DNA of 64,000 nt from Hyphomonadaceae bacterium TMED5 (GTDB lineage Bacteria > Pseudomonadota > Alphaproteobacteria > Caulobacterales > Hyphomonadaceae): the NCBI GenBank assembly GCA_002173095.1, contig NHBK01000009.1, positions 496,001 through 560,000 on the forward strand, read 5' to 3'. The position numbers were made by a program, and so were the translations under genes. Shown piece after piece: positions 8,416 through 17,063 of the stretch; positions within the stretch are counted from its first letter, which is position 1; each line of letters opens with the position of its first letter. The notes under the pieces were generated by a model, which saw only the letters and a program-made list of their open reading frames with translations, made no database searches and was not told where the DNA came from.

Positions 8416-9438
8416 ATGTCATTGCTGAAGCTTGGTCAGTCCGTACTCATGCAGTTCGAGCCGGAAACGGCGCATAAGATGACCATCAAGGCACTGAAAA
8501 CGGGTCTTGCCCCTATTCCTGCGCCATTCGAACACGCATCATTGAAAACAGTTCTGCCGAAGTCCGGTATTGAGCTGTCATCGCCTGTCGGGCTGGCTGC
8601 AGGTTTTGACAAGAATGCCGATGTGCCGAGCATGATGTCCCGCTTCGGATTTGGTTTTGTGGAATGCGGAACAGTGACCCCGCTCCCGCAGGACGGAAAC
8701 CCACGCCCGCGCCTGTTCCGCCTGACTGAGGATCGTGCGGTCATCAACCGTATGGGCTTTAACAATGAAGGTCTTGATGTCTTCGTTGCCAATTTGAAGC
8801 GCTATCGCGGCAAAGCGAAACTCGGCGCAAATGTTGGCGCGAACAAAGTCAGCGAAGACAAAATCGCAGACTATGAGACCGGCATTGGCGCGGTCTTCCC
8901 GCATTGCGATTACATCACCATCAATATTTCTTCGCCGAATACGCCGGGCCTGCGCGGCTTGCAGGATAAATCTGCACTGACAGAACTGCTCACACGATGC
9001 GGCGCGTCTGTTGCGGCGGCGGAAAGCGCCAATGGCAAATCAAAGCCGGTCTTCCTGAAGCTTGCGCCTGATCTCGACAGCGTGGCGATTGATGACATTG
9101 TGGGCGTGGTTGAGGCGGCGGGCAGCTGGCTGTCCGGGCTCATTATTTCCAACACGACGCTGGCGCGCCCTGAAACGCTGAAAAGCGAATATAAGGGCGA
9201 AATGGGCGGTCTGTCCGGTGCACCTTTGCTGGCACCTTCGACGGACGTTCTGCGTGCATTTGCTGAGCGTCTGGAAGGGCGTTTCGACCTGATCGGGGCA
9301 GGCGGCATTGCCTGCGCGGCAGATGTGAAAGCCAAACTGGATGCGGGCGCGCACGCAGTTCAGCTATATTCTGCGCTTATCTATGAGGGTGCGGGAATGG
9401 TCGATCAGATCAACCGGGAACTCGCGGTCTCGGCCTGA
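8416..9438 (+). CDS. pyrD: Dihydroorotate dehydrogenase (quinone), class 2
   Basis: The start at ATG 8416 is preceded at 5 bp by AGGGGA; an upstream GTG at 8380 is less likely. The 340-residue FMN protein has the class 2 features: a membrane-associating N-terminal helical segment (LLKLGQSVLMQFEPETAHKM), LAAGFDKNA, NRMGFNNEG, and the catalytic loop with NISSPNTPGLRGLQ, whose first Ser is the class 2 base. GAGGI and the C-terminal VQLYSALIYEG complete the FMN site. It oxidises dihydroorotate to orotate in pyrimidine synthesis, passing electrons to quinone. It stands alone. Confidence 0.96.
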   Translation: MSLLKLGQSVLMQFEPETAHKMTIKALKTGLAPIPAPFEHASLKTVLPKSGIELSSPVGLAAGFDKNADVPSMMSRFGFGFVECGTVTPLPQDGNPRPRLFRLTEDRAVINRMGFNNEGLDVFVANLKRYRGKAKLGANVGANKVSEDKIADYETGIGAVFPHCDYITINISSPNTPGLRGLQDKSALTELLTRCGASVAAAESANGKSKPVFLKLAPDLDSVAIDDIVGVVEAAGSWLSGLIISNTTLARPETLKSEYKGEMGGLSGAPLLAPSTDVLRAFAERLEGRFDLIGAGGIACAADVKAKLDAGAHAVQLYSALIYEGAGMVDQINRELAVSA

Positions 9439-9636
9439 AACACCCCTAAAAACAGCGCCAAATCCGTAAGATGAACGCGATGTCAGATTCTGTTCAGCTT
9501 CAGTTTATGTTGAAATGAATAAGGTCTGCCCATCTTAGGGGCTGCGGACGAATTGGGCGGAACGCCTTAAAAGGGGCTAATAAATTCCGTCTCGGTCTGT
9601 TAACTCTGTTCAATGAACTCAGATCGAGGGGACGAA

Positions 9637-12465
9637 ATGTTCAAGCATAATTCACAATCCTGGATGACGCGCATCACAAGCCAGACAGCAGTAGCGGCAC
9701 TGCTGGCTTTCGGTGCTGCGGGTGTGGCCCAGGCTGAAACCATCACCGGTGCGTTGGAAGAAGGCGACACCGTTGTTGATGGCTATACCGACACGATCGA
9801 GATCGAAGCGAGCGAAGGCGATATGCTGCTCATTGATCTCATGTCAGATGATTTCGATGCCTATCTTTCCGTCGTCACGCCGAGCGGCGCTGAATATTTC
9901 GACGATGACTCAGGCGAGGGTCTGAACTCGCGCCTCATGGTCACAGCGGATGAGGCGGGCACGTTCCTGGTCACCATTTCCAGCTATTATGATGATAGCG
10001 AAGGCGCCTATGAGCTGAGCTATGAAACGCTCGAACTCAATGACGGCACGCCAACCACGATCAGTGCAGATGGTGAAACCCTGATTGGCGAGCTCGTCGC
10101 GGGTGATGGCTTTAATGAGCATGGCTCGTTCTTCGACCTTTATGAGGTCGAGATTGAAGAAGGCATGAACATTTTGTTCAGCCTGGAATCAGAAGAGTTT
10201 GACCCGCTGCTCGCGCTGATCACGCCATCGGGTGAGGAAATCACCAATGATGATTTCGGCGAAAGCTTCAATGCTGGCCTCGTCATGGAAACGGAAGAGA
10301 GCGGCACGTATTCTTTCTACGCGACCAGCTTTAACTCGGGTGAAACCGGCGGCTATACGCTGCGCTATGTCGTAAGCGAAGAGCCATTTGGCGGCGAAGC
10401 GCAGCCTCTGACTTCAGATGCAGATGTCATTGTCGGTGAGATCGCTGAAGGCGACGCCATTCTTCCGGGCGGCAAGCTGGTTGATGTGTTCGCGCTCGAA
10501 ATGGAGCCGGGCAATAGCGTGATGGTGCGTCTGGAATCTGATGATTTCGACACCTTCCTGCGCGTAACTTCTCCATCGGGCGAAGAGTTCACCAATGATG
10601 ATTATGGCGACTCTCTGAATTCCGGCCTCATGCTGACAGCGTCTGAAGCGGGCGCATATGAGATTGAGGTGTCCGGGTATTCTGCATCTGCGCGCGGCGC
10701 ATATATGCTGGATTATACGCTCAGCGAGGAACCGTTTGGTGGCCCGGTTGTCATGCTGGACCCATCAGAGATCAGCCTTGAAGGCGAGCTGGATCTGGGC
10801 GATGGCGCGCGCATTACCGGTGAGCTTTATGACGCCTATTCGCTGGAACTGAGCGAAGGTGACACGCTGGTTGTGTCGCTGGACTCTGACATGTTCGACG
10901 CTTTCCTGACCGTTGTCATGCCGGATGGCGCAGAGGTCATCAATGACGACTTTGGCGATGATCTGAACGCTGCCATCATTACGGATGCACCGGTGGATGG
11001 CACATATATCATTCAGGCCTCCAGCTATAGCGCCGGTGAAACTGGTCCTTACGTGCTGACCTATATGGTTTCTGATGAGGGGATGAGCGGTGAAACGGTC
11101 ACTCTGAATGAAGTGTCGGGTACGATTGAAGGCGAGCTGGATCTGGGCGACGGCTTTCAGTCTGACGACAATACGCTGTTCGATACCTATGAGATCGCCG
11201 TTGATGAGGGTGAAACCCTGATCGTGAGCCTGAGCTCAGATATGTTCGACTCTTATCTCACCCTGATTTCGCCAAGTGGCGAAGAGTTCTATAATGACGA
11301 TTTCGGTGCGTCTTATAACTCCCGGATTGCGCAAACAGCCACAGAGCGTGGTGTTTACACCATTCTGGCCTCTTCGTTTGGCCCAAATGAATCCGGTCCA
11401 TACGAGCTGACCTATTCCGTCAGCGATGAGCCATTGGGCGGCGCACCGGTCGAACTGACGTCAGATGGTGGTACGATTGCAGGTGAGCTGTCCTTTGAAG
11501 ATGGCATTGGCGAAGGCGGCGCGTTCGAGGATCGCTACACCCTCACGGTGGAAGCGGGCCAGCGTATCATTGTCGACATGGAATCTGAGGATTTTGACAC
11601 CTTCCTTCACCTGATCACGCCATCAGGCGATGAGCTTTCCAATGACGATTATGAGGGCAGCCTCGCCCATTCGCGCATTGAACGCACAGCGTTTGAAGCG
11701 GGCACTTACACCATTGTGACGACGGCGTATTCTGAAGGTGAATATGGCGACTATTTCCTGATCTATGACATCAGCGCCAACAACCCGAATGAAATCATTG
11801 AGGGCACGCTCGAAGACGGTGATGAACTTGGCGAAGGCGGTCAGTTCACAGACACTTTCGAAATCGAAGCTGTTGCCGGCGATGAGATCATTATCGACCT
11901 CTATTCTTCTGAGTTCGATACCTATCTAAGCCTGATCGCGCCGGATGGAACAGAGCTGGAAAATCACGATTATTCCGGTCTCGGTCACTCCCGTCTGGAA
12001 GATCGTGCACGTGTCGATGGCACTTATATCGTCACGGTCAGCAGCTATGATGCAGGCGAAACCGGCGGGTATTTCGTGGAATACAGCCAGGAAGAAGGCG
12101 AAGTCTGGGGTGGCCCGGTTACGCCAGTCTCTCCGGTGCCTTACGGCCAGGCGATTGCGGGCACGCTCGATGAACAGGATGACCTTCACATCGATGGCCA
12201 GTATCGCGATGCTTATGCGTTTGAAGCGAGCGAAGGCGAAGCACTGATTTTCGACCTCTTCTCATCTACGTTTGACTCCTATCTCACCGTCATCACGCCA
12301 TCTGGCGAAGAGGTCACAAATGACGACTTCAATGGATCAGTTGATCACTCCCATGTTGAGGTGATTGCTGAAGAAGCCGGTGAATATGTGGTTATCGTGA
12401 CCAGCTTCTCTCAGGATGAAACGGGCGATTACTATCTCGTCGCGGCTGATCGCGGGCTGTACTAA
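9637..12465 (+). CDS. Secreted protein of eight PPC domains
   Basis: Start at ATG 9637, with GAGGGG 5 bp upstream. The 942-residue product has a signal peptide cut after about residue 33 (AQA/ET), and the rest is eight tandem copies of a bacterial pre-peptidase C-terminal (PPC) domain. Each copy carries a variant of EGDxxxxxLxSxxFDxYLxxxxPSG, then NDDxG and a closing GxYxLxY. The protein is very acidic (Asp/Glu-rich), and no catalytic domain is visible. PPC domains usually flank secreted peptidases and may bind substrate or mediate secretion. It is followed by its own terminator and then the PPC-caspase gene, with which it shares domain type and orientation. Confidence 0.85.
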   Translation: MFKHNSQSWMTRITSQTAVAALLAFGAAGVAQAETITGALEEGDTVVDGYTDTIEIEASEGDMLLIDLMSDDFDAYLSVVTPSGAEYFDDDSGEGLNSRLMVTADEAGTFLVTISSYYDDSEGAYELSYETLELNDGTPTTISADGETLIGELVAGDGFNEHGSFFDLYEVEIEEGMNILFSLESEEFDPLLALITPSGEEITNDDFGESFNAGLVMETEESGTYSFYATSFNSGETGGYTLRYVVSEEPFGGEAQPLTSDADVIVGEIAEGDAILPGGKLVDVFALEMEPGNSVMVRLESDDFDTFLRVTSPSGEEFTNDDYGDSLNSGLMLTASEAGAYEIEVSGYSASARGAYMLDYTLSEEPFGGPVVMLDPSEISLEGELDLGDGARITGELYDAYSLELSEGDTLVVSLDSDMFDAFLTVVMPDGAEVINDDFGDDLNAAIITDAPVDGTYIIQASSYSAGETGPYVLTYMVSDEGMSGETVTLNEVSGTIEGELDLGDGFQSDDNTLFDTYEIAVDEGETLIVSLSSDMFDSYLTLISPSGEEFYNDDFGASYNSRIAQTATERGVYTILASSFGPNESGPYELTYSVSDEPLGGAPVELTSDGGTIAGELSFEDGIGEGGAFEDRYTLTVEAGQRIIVDMESEDFDTFLHLITPSGDELSNDDYEGSLAHSRIERTAFEAGTYTIVTTAYSEGEYGDYFLIYDISANNPNEIIEGTLEDGDELGEGGQFTDTFEIEAVAGDEIIIDLYSSEFDTYLSLIAPDGTELENHDYSGLGHSRLEDRARVDGTYIVTVSSYDAGETGGYFVEYSQEEGEVWGGPVTPVSPVPYGQAIAGTLDEQDDLHIDGQYRDAYAFEASEGEALIFDLFSSTFDSYLTVITPSGEEVTNDDFNGSVDHSHVEVIAEEAGEYVVIVTSFSQDETGDYYLVAADRGLY

Positions 12466-12502
12466 GTACAGCGCGGCACGATCGCAATCATATTGAACAA
12501 TC

Positions 12503-12535
12503 AGGCCCTGTTGCTTCGCGCAGCAGGGCCTTTTT
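12503..12535 (+). terminator. Intrinsic terminator after the PPC-repeat gene
   Basis: A 12-bp stem (12503-12514 with 12520-12531, one G-U pair), a 5-nt TTCGC loop and a five-T tract. The rest of the 263-bp gap before the caspase gene holds only AT-rich promoter-like sequence. Confidence 0.85.
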
Positions 12536-12728
12536 ATTTCGAAAATCGTCAGAAAACATCAAATATTAACGAGACTGAATGTGCCGTTCAGCTTTGGTTT
12601 AAGTACGTTTTTGTAATGTCAATCCACGTTGCGGGGGTTGGTAACGGGCGCGTATAAGGTTTCACTACAGGCCTTATCGGTTCGATTAACTTCTGGTAAT
12701 CAGGACGTTAATTCTCAAGGGGGTTCTT

Positions 12729-15383
12729 ATGTTGAATCAGAATACACTCTCCATGCTGAAACGCACGACTGGGACGGTCGGGCTTCTTGCAGGTCTTGCA
12801 ATGGGCATGGCGGGCGTGGCGCACGCACAATCAAATTCCGGTACGCTGTCACGCGGCGACGCGCAGCTTCAAAGCGGCGAATATGTTGACAGCTACACGT
12901 TTAACGTGGCCGCTGGTCAGCAAATCTCCGTTGATCTTACATCCAATGATTTCGACACTTACCTCATTGTGAAGCCGCCTCAGGGCGAGCAGATCGACAA
13001 TGATGACTGGGAAGGCAGCCTCTCGCATTCGCGTGTTGAAACAGTCGCGACGACCGGCGGTACCTATGACGTCCTGGTCACCAGCTTTGCGATTGGTGAA
13101 ACCGGCTCATATTCTCTGAACTTCAACACTGGCGGATATTCTGCGCCATCTGGTGGATATAGCTCTGCTGGCCCGGCGATCACAGGCACGCTGGCGAACG
13201 GCGATGAAACGCTCTCCTCTGGCGAATATATCGACACGTTCGACCTTGGCGCCAATGCTGGCGACACCGTCACCATCGACCTCACTGCAACCGATTTTGA
13301 TCCATATCTTCTGGTCATCGCGCCAGATGGGTCTCAGCTCGAGAACGATGACTGGGAAGGCAGCCTGACTCATTCGCGCATTGAAACTATTGCGCCTGTC
13401 TCTGGTACTTATTCAGTTGGCGTCACCAGCTTTGCGGCGGGTGAAACCGGCAATTACTCACTGGTCTATGATACCGGCGCTGGTGGCTTCCAGACATCAA
13501 CAGGCGGCTCAACGCCATCTTATGCAGGGCTCGCAAACACCTCTGGCTCGCTCGCGCCAGGAGATCAGCAGCTCCAGTCTGGTGAGTATCAGGACAGCTA
13601 TTTCTTCACCGCTCAGCCAGGTCAGTCGATCGTTGTTGATCTCACCTCTGACCAGTTTGATCCATACCTCATTCTGAAACCGCCTCAGGGCGAGCAGCTG
13701 GACAATGATGACTGGGAAGGCAGCCTTTCGCAGTCCCGCATTGAGACCACGGCGACGAGCGCTGGCGAATATGAAGTGGTCGTGACCAGCTTCGCGGTCG
13801 GTGAAACCGGGTCTTACAATCTGCAATATGGCGTTGAGGGTGGCTCTGGATATTCTGGCTATCCGAACCAGAACGCAGGCGGTTTTGGCGGCGCACGCAG
13901 CGAATCCGGCACGCTCGCACGCGGCGATGAGCAGCTCGACGATGGCGAATTCTATGACAGCTACACTTTTAGCGGTCAGGCCGGTCAGCGTATGTCCATC
14001 GAAATGGCCTCTAACGAGTTTGATACCTGGGTTGGCCTGATCGGCGACGACGGTGTGATTGATGCCAATGATGACGCGCCGAATATGGGCACAAACAGCT
14101 TGCTTGAGCTGAACCTGCCATACACGGGTGACTATACGGTCATCGCGACCAGCTATGCGCCGGGTGAAACGGGTGCCTACACGCTGAATATTGGTGGCTC
14201 TTCGTCTGCGCCAACCACGACGCGTCCAACCGCGCCGATCAGCAGCACGAACCAGCTTCAGGTTGGCAGCAGCGTAACAGCCAATCTGTCGTCAGAAGAC
14301 CGTACTTTGTCTGGCGGTGAATACGCGGATATCTACACTTTCACCGCAGAGGCAGGTCAGCCCATTCGCGTTGAGATGAACTCTGGTCCGATTGATACCT
14401 ATCTGGTGGTCAGCGGTCCTGCAGGCTTTGTGGAAGAAAATGACGATTTTGAGGGTAGCCTCGATAACTCTGTCGTTGAGTTCCGCGCGCCAGCAACGGG
14501 TACGTATTCCATCACGGCGACGTCTTACGATGCCGGTGAGACGGGCAATTACACGCTGTCCGTTCTGGATGAAGCAGGTGCACAGCCAACCACGCGCTAT
14601 AACAACAACTCTGCCGGCGGCACGGAAGTCTTTGGTATTTTCGTCGGCATTAGCGACTATCCAAGCTTCTATAACGACCTGCCATACACCGCGCAGGATG
14701 CCGTGCTCGCCCGTGACGCCGTTCGCGACTATGGCAGTATGAATGCGCAGAATTCTATCCTTCTGACCGATAGCCAGGCGACAATGGCGGGTCTGCAGCA
14801 GGCTTTTGCTCAGATTTCGCAACGCATGGACGACGATGACACGCTGGTCTTCTTCTTCTCCGGTCATGGCAGCCGTCAGGACCGTGCAAGCGGCCCGGAT
14901 GATGCGGATCTGGACGGTATTGATGAAACGCTCGTGCTTTATGATCAGGATATCACAGACGATCAGCTGAACGCGCTGTTTGACACTATGCCTTCGGCAC
15001 GCACGCTCATCATTCTGGACTCCTGCTATTCTGGTGGTTTCGCAAAAGACGTGATTTCATCACCGGGCCGGATGGGTCTGTTCTCTTCTGAGGAAGATGT
15101 GATTTCACTTGTTGCGTCGAAGTTTGAAGCTGGTGGCTATCTGGCTCACTTCTTCAATGCGGCTCTGGAAACCGGCGAAGCTGACCTGAATGGTGACATG
15201 CAGGTAGATGCGATCGAGCTCAGCCAGTATCTGCGCACCAGCTATATGCTTGAGCATAATGAGAGCAAACGTCCGCTGCAGCAGTTCGACTCTCTGGACG
15301 ATATCGACGTGACCTATCAGCACCTCGTCGTCGACCGCTCTGGTGTCTCTCCTTACGAGGTCTTCTTTGACCTGAGCCGCTAA
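12729..15383 (+). CDS. Secreted PPC-repeat caspase-like protease (C14, orthocaspase type)
   Basis: ATG 12729 has AAGGGGG 5 bp upstream. The 884-residue product has a signal peptide cut after about residue 33 (AHA/QS), then five PPC domains up to about residue 620 joined by Gly/Ser/Pro/Thr linkers. From about residue 631 there is a caspase-like p20 domain (GIFVGISDYPS). The catalytic dyad is His713 in SGHGS and Cys766 in DSCYSGG. An Asp-rich DADLDGIDE stretch lies between them. A perfect EF-hand-type loop follows the Cys at D819-E830 (DLNGDMQVDAIE), suggesting calcium control. Caspase-like enzymes of this kind cleave after basic residues. Natural substrates are unknown; the adjacent PPC protein is a candidate partner. 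Confidence 0.88.
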   Translation: MLNQNTLSMLKRTTGTVGLLAGLAMGMAGVAHAQSNSGTLSRGDAQLQSGEYVDSYTFNVAAGQQISVDLTSNDFDTYLIVKPPQGEQIDNDDWEGSLSHSRVETVATTGGTYDVLVTSFAIGETGSYSLNFNTGGYSAPSGGYSSAGPAITGTLANGDETLSSGEYIDTFDLGANAGDTVTIDLTATDFDPYLLVIAPDGSQLENDDWEGSLTHSRIETIAPVSGTYSVGVTSFAAGETGNYSLVYDTGAGGFQTSTGGSTPSYAGLANTSGSLAPGDQQLQSGEYQDSYFFTAQPGQSIVVDLTSDQFDPYLILKPPQGEQLDNDDWEGSLSQSRIETTATSAGEYEVVVTSFAVGETGSYNLQYGVEGGSGYSGYPNQNAGGFGGARSESGTLARGDEQLDDGEFYDSYTFSGQAGQRMSIEMASNEFDTWVGLIGDDGVIDANDDAPNMGTNSLLELNLPYTGDYTVIATSYAPGETGAYTLNIGGSSSAPTTTRPTAPISSTNQLQVGSSVTANLSSEDRTLSGGEYADIYTFTAEAGQPIRVEMNSGPIDTYLVVSGPAGFVEENDDFEGSLDNSVVEFRAPATGTYSITATSYDAGETGNYTLSVLDEAGAQPTTRYNNNSAGGTEVFGIFVGISDYPSFYNDLPYTAQDAVLARDAVRDYGSMNAQNSILLTDSQATMAGLQQAFAQISQRMDDDDTLVFFFSGHGSRQDRASGPDDADLDGIDETLVLYDQDITDDQLNALFDTMPSARTLIILDSCYSGGFAKDVISSPGRMGLFSSEEDVISLVASKFEAGGYLAHFFNAALETGEADLNGDMQVDAIELSQYLRTSYMLEHNESKRPLQQFDSLDDIDVTYQHLVVDRSGVSPYEVFFDLSR

Positions 15384-15402
15384 GCGACTGAAACTTCAAT
15401 TG

Positions 15403-15431
15403 AAAGCCCGCCTTCAAGGCGGGCTTTTTTT
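15403..15431 (+). terminator. Intrinsic terminator after the caspase gene
   Basis: Stem AAAGCCCGCC (15403-15412) and GGCGGGCTTT (15418-15427) with a 5-nt loop, running into a T-tract, 20 bp after the stop codon. Confidence 0.9.
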
Positions 15432-15482
15432 GTGGAGGCATTTTGATTTCAATCCCTGCCTGAAGGGGCTCGCCCTATCGTT

Positions 15483-15537
15483 GAATCGATTCGACGACCT
15501 GTGGATAACTTCGCTAGCCTGTTAACGGGACGTTAAC
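15483..15537 (+). promoter_or_regulatory. Composite GANTC, DnaA-box and CtrA-box region
   Basis: Within 55 bp there are three motif types. A 10-bp palindrome GAATCGATTC (15483-15492) is two abutting GANTC sites. A consensus DnaA box lies on the minus strand (TGTGGATAA, 15500-15508). A CtrA-type TTAA-N7-TTAA follows (15522-15525 and 15533-15536). The CtrA box ends 14 bp before the glycosyltransferase start, which fits repression better than activation unless the true start is further downstream. Motifs are seen directly; their function is inferred from Caulobacter cell-cycle control. Confidence 0.55.
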
Positions 15538-15550
15538 GAGGTGGGCAGTG

Positions 15551-17056
15551 ATGGCAGATGGCTGGGGGGCAGCTCCGCATTCAGGCGGTTTGAAATCTTA
15601 TTCCCGGAAGCATATTTCAGATCAGCGTGCGTTCTGGCGTGAGCATGCTGAAACCTATCTGCGTTGCGCCTTTCCAAAGGCATCCTGTGCGGGCGGGCTC
15701 AGTGCGGGACAGCTAAAATGGCTAGGTCGCACAGGAGCCATGTCAGGGCTGGCGGCACTCTACGCGCCGGACATTGCGCTTGGCACGGTTCAGTCGCTGG
15801 CATTTATCGCTTTTGCGCTCATCATTCTCTACCGTTTTTTGCTTGTCCTGATTGGTGCTGCGGGCCGGGGCAGACCGACGAGCCCGGATTTAAAGGGCAG
15901 GGACACCAGCGATAGGCTTTGGCCAAAATATACGCTTCTTGTGCCCGTTTTCAGAGAGCCAGCCGCCGTTTCAAACCTCATAACGGCGCTGGAGAGGATA
16001 GATTATCCCGTCTCACAGCTGGAAGTGTTCATCCTGCTTGAGGCATGTGACGGCGAGACATTGAATGCGCTGAATGCATGCGCGCTGAAACCGCATTTTC
16101 AAATTCTGCAAGTGCCGGAGGGCGAACTGCGGACAAAGCCACGCGCGCTGAATTACGGGCTTCAACAGGCGAGCGGGCAATATGTGGCCGTGTATGATGC
16201 CGAAGACGCCATGCATGCGAGCCAGTTGAAAGATGCGGTCCGGGCGTTTCAGGCCTCTGAAGAACTCAACCGCCAGCCACCGCTTGCCTGCGTGCAAGCG
16301 CCACTTATTCCGCATAATGGTGGGGAGAGCTGGATATCCGGCCAGTTCGAGGTGGAGTATCTGGTGCAATTCGGTCTGGTCGTGCCGGCGCTCTGTAAGC
16401 TCAAACTGCCCGTTCTTCTGGGGGGTACCAGCAATCATTTTCGTAAGTCTGTGCTCGAAGATGTTGGCGGGTGGGACCCGCACAATGTGACAGAGGATGC
16501 CGATCTTGGCCTGCGTCTGGCACGGCATGGCTATCGGGTCGGGGCGATTGCCCCGCCAACCTATGAAGAAGCGCCGATTGGCGTGATGCCATGGGTGAGA
16601 CAGCGCTCGCGCTGGATTAAAGGGTTTTTGCAGACAGCTTGTGTGTTCTTCAGAGTGTCGCCCGCGCGGGCCATGCAGGAAATGGGCGCGCTCAACTATG
16701 TGTCGGCCAGTCTGTTACTGCTTAGCGGCATCGTCTCAGCGCTTGTGCATGGCCCCCTTTGTCTGTGGCTTTTGGCGCAGATTATCGTACCGGGCTGGCA
16801 CGCGCCGGAAAGCGCCATCGCGCTCTGTGTTTCTGGTCTGTCCATGCATTTGCTCGCAGGCGCTTTGATCAGTTCTGGGGGTGGGGTGAGGCGATGGCTG
16901 AGCATACTCAGTGCGCCAGCCTATTGGCCGCTCCAGACAATCGCGGCCGGCAAGGCAATCTGGGAACTGAAATCAGCCCCTTATTTCTGGGATAAAACCG
17001 ACCATGGCGTCACCCGTGCCCACCTCGACCCGGATATGCTTGTTCGGGCTATGTGA
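15551..17056 (+). CDS. Membrane glycosyltransferase family 2 (BcsA/XagB-like)
   Basis: Start at ATG 15551, with GAGGTGG upstream. The 501-residue protein has an N-terminal soluble stretch, membrane helices around residues 76-100, and a GT-A domain with YTLLVPVFREP. The catalytic signature is complete: EACD, YDAEDA (DxD-like), TEDADLGLR (TED) and RQRSRWIKG (QxxRW). Two or three more membrane helices follow, then SAPYFWDKTDHG. This is the architecture of processive polysaccharide synthases of the cellulose-synthase or XagB type, so it likely makes a surface or exported glycan. No PilZ domain is seen. The composite cell-cycle motif cluster lies directly upstream. Confidence 0.85.
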   Translation: MADGWGAAPHSGGLKSYSRKHISDQRAFWREHAETYLRCAFPKASCAGGLSAGQLKWLGRTGAMSGLAALYAPDIALGTVQSLAFIAFALIILYRFLLVLIGAAGRGRPTSPDLKGRDTSDRLWPKYTLLVPVFREPAAVSNLITALERIDYPVSQLEVFILLEACDGETLNALNACALKPHFQILQVPEGELRTKPRALNYGLQQASGQYVAVYDAEDAMHASQLKDAVRAFQASEELNRQPPLACVQAPLIPHNGGESWISGQFEVEYLVQFGLVVPALCKLKLPVLLGGTSNHFRKSVLEDVGGWDPHNVTEDADLGLRLARHGYRVGAIAPPTYEEAPIGVMPWVRQRSRWIKGFLQTACVFFRVSPARAMQEMGALNYVSASLLLLSGIVSALVHGPLCLWLLAQIIVPGWHAPESAIALCVSGLSMHLLAGALISSGGGVRRWLSILSAPAYWPLQTIAAGKAIWELKSAPYFWDKTDHGVTRAHLDPDMLVRAM

Positions 17057-17063
17057 AGCCGGA

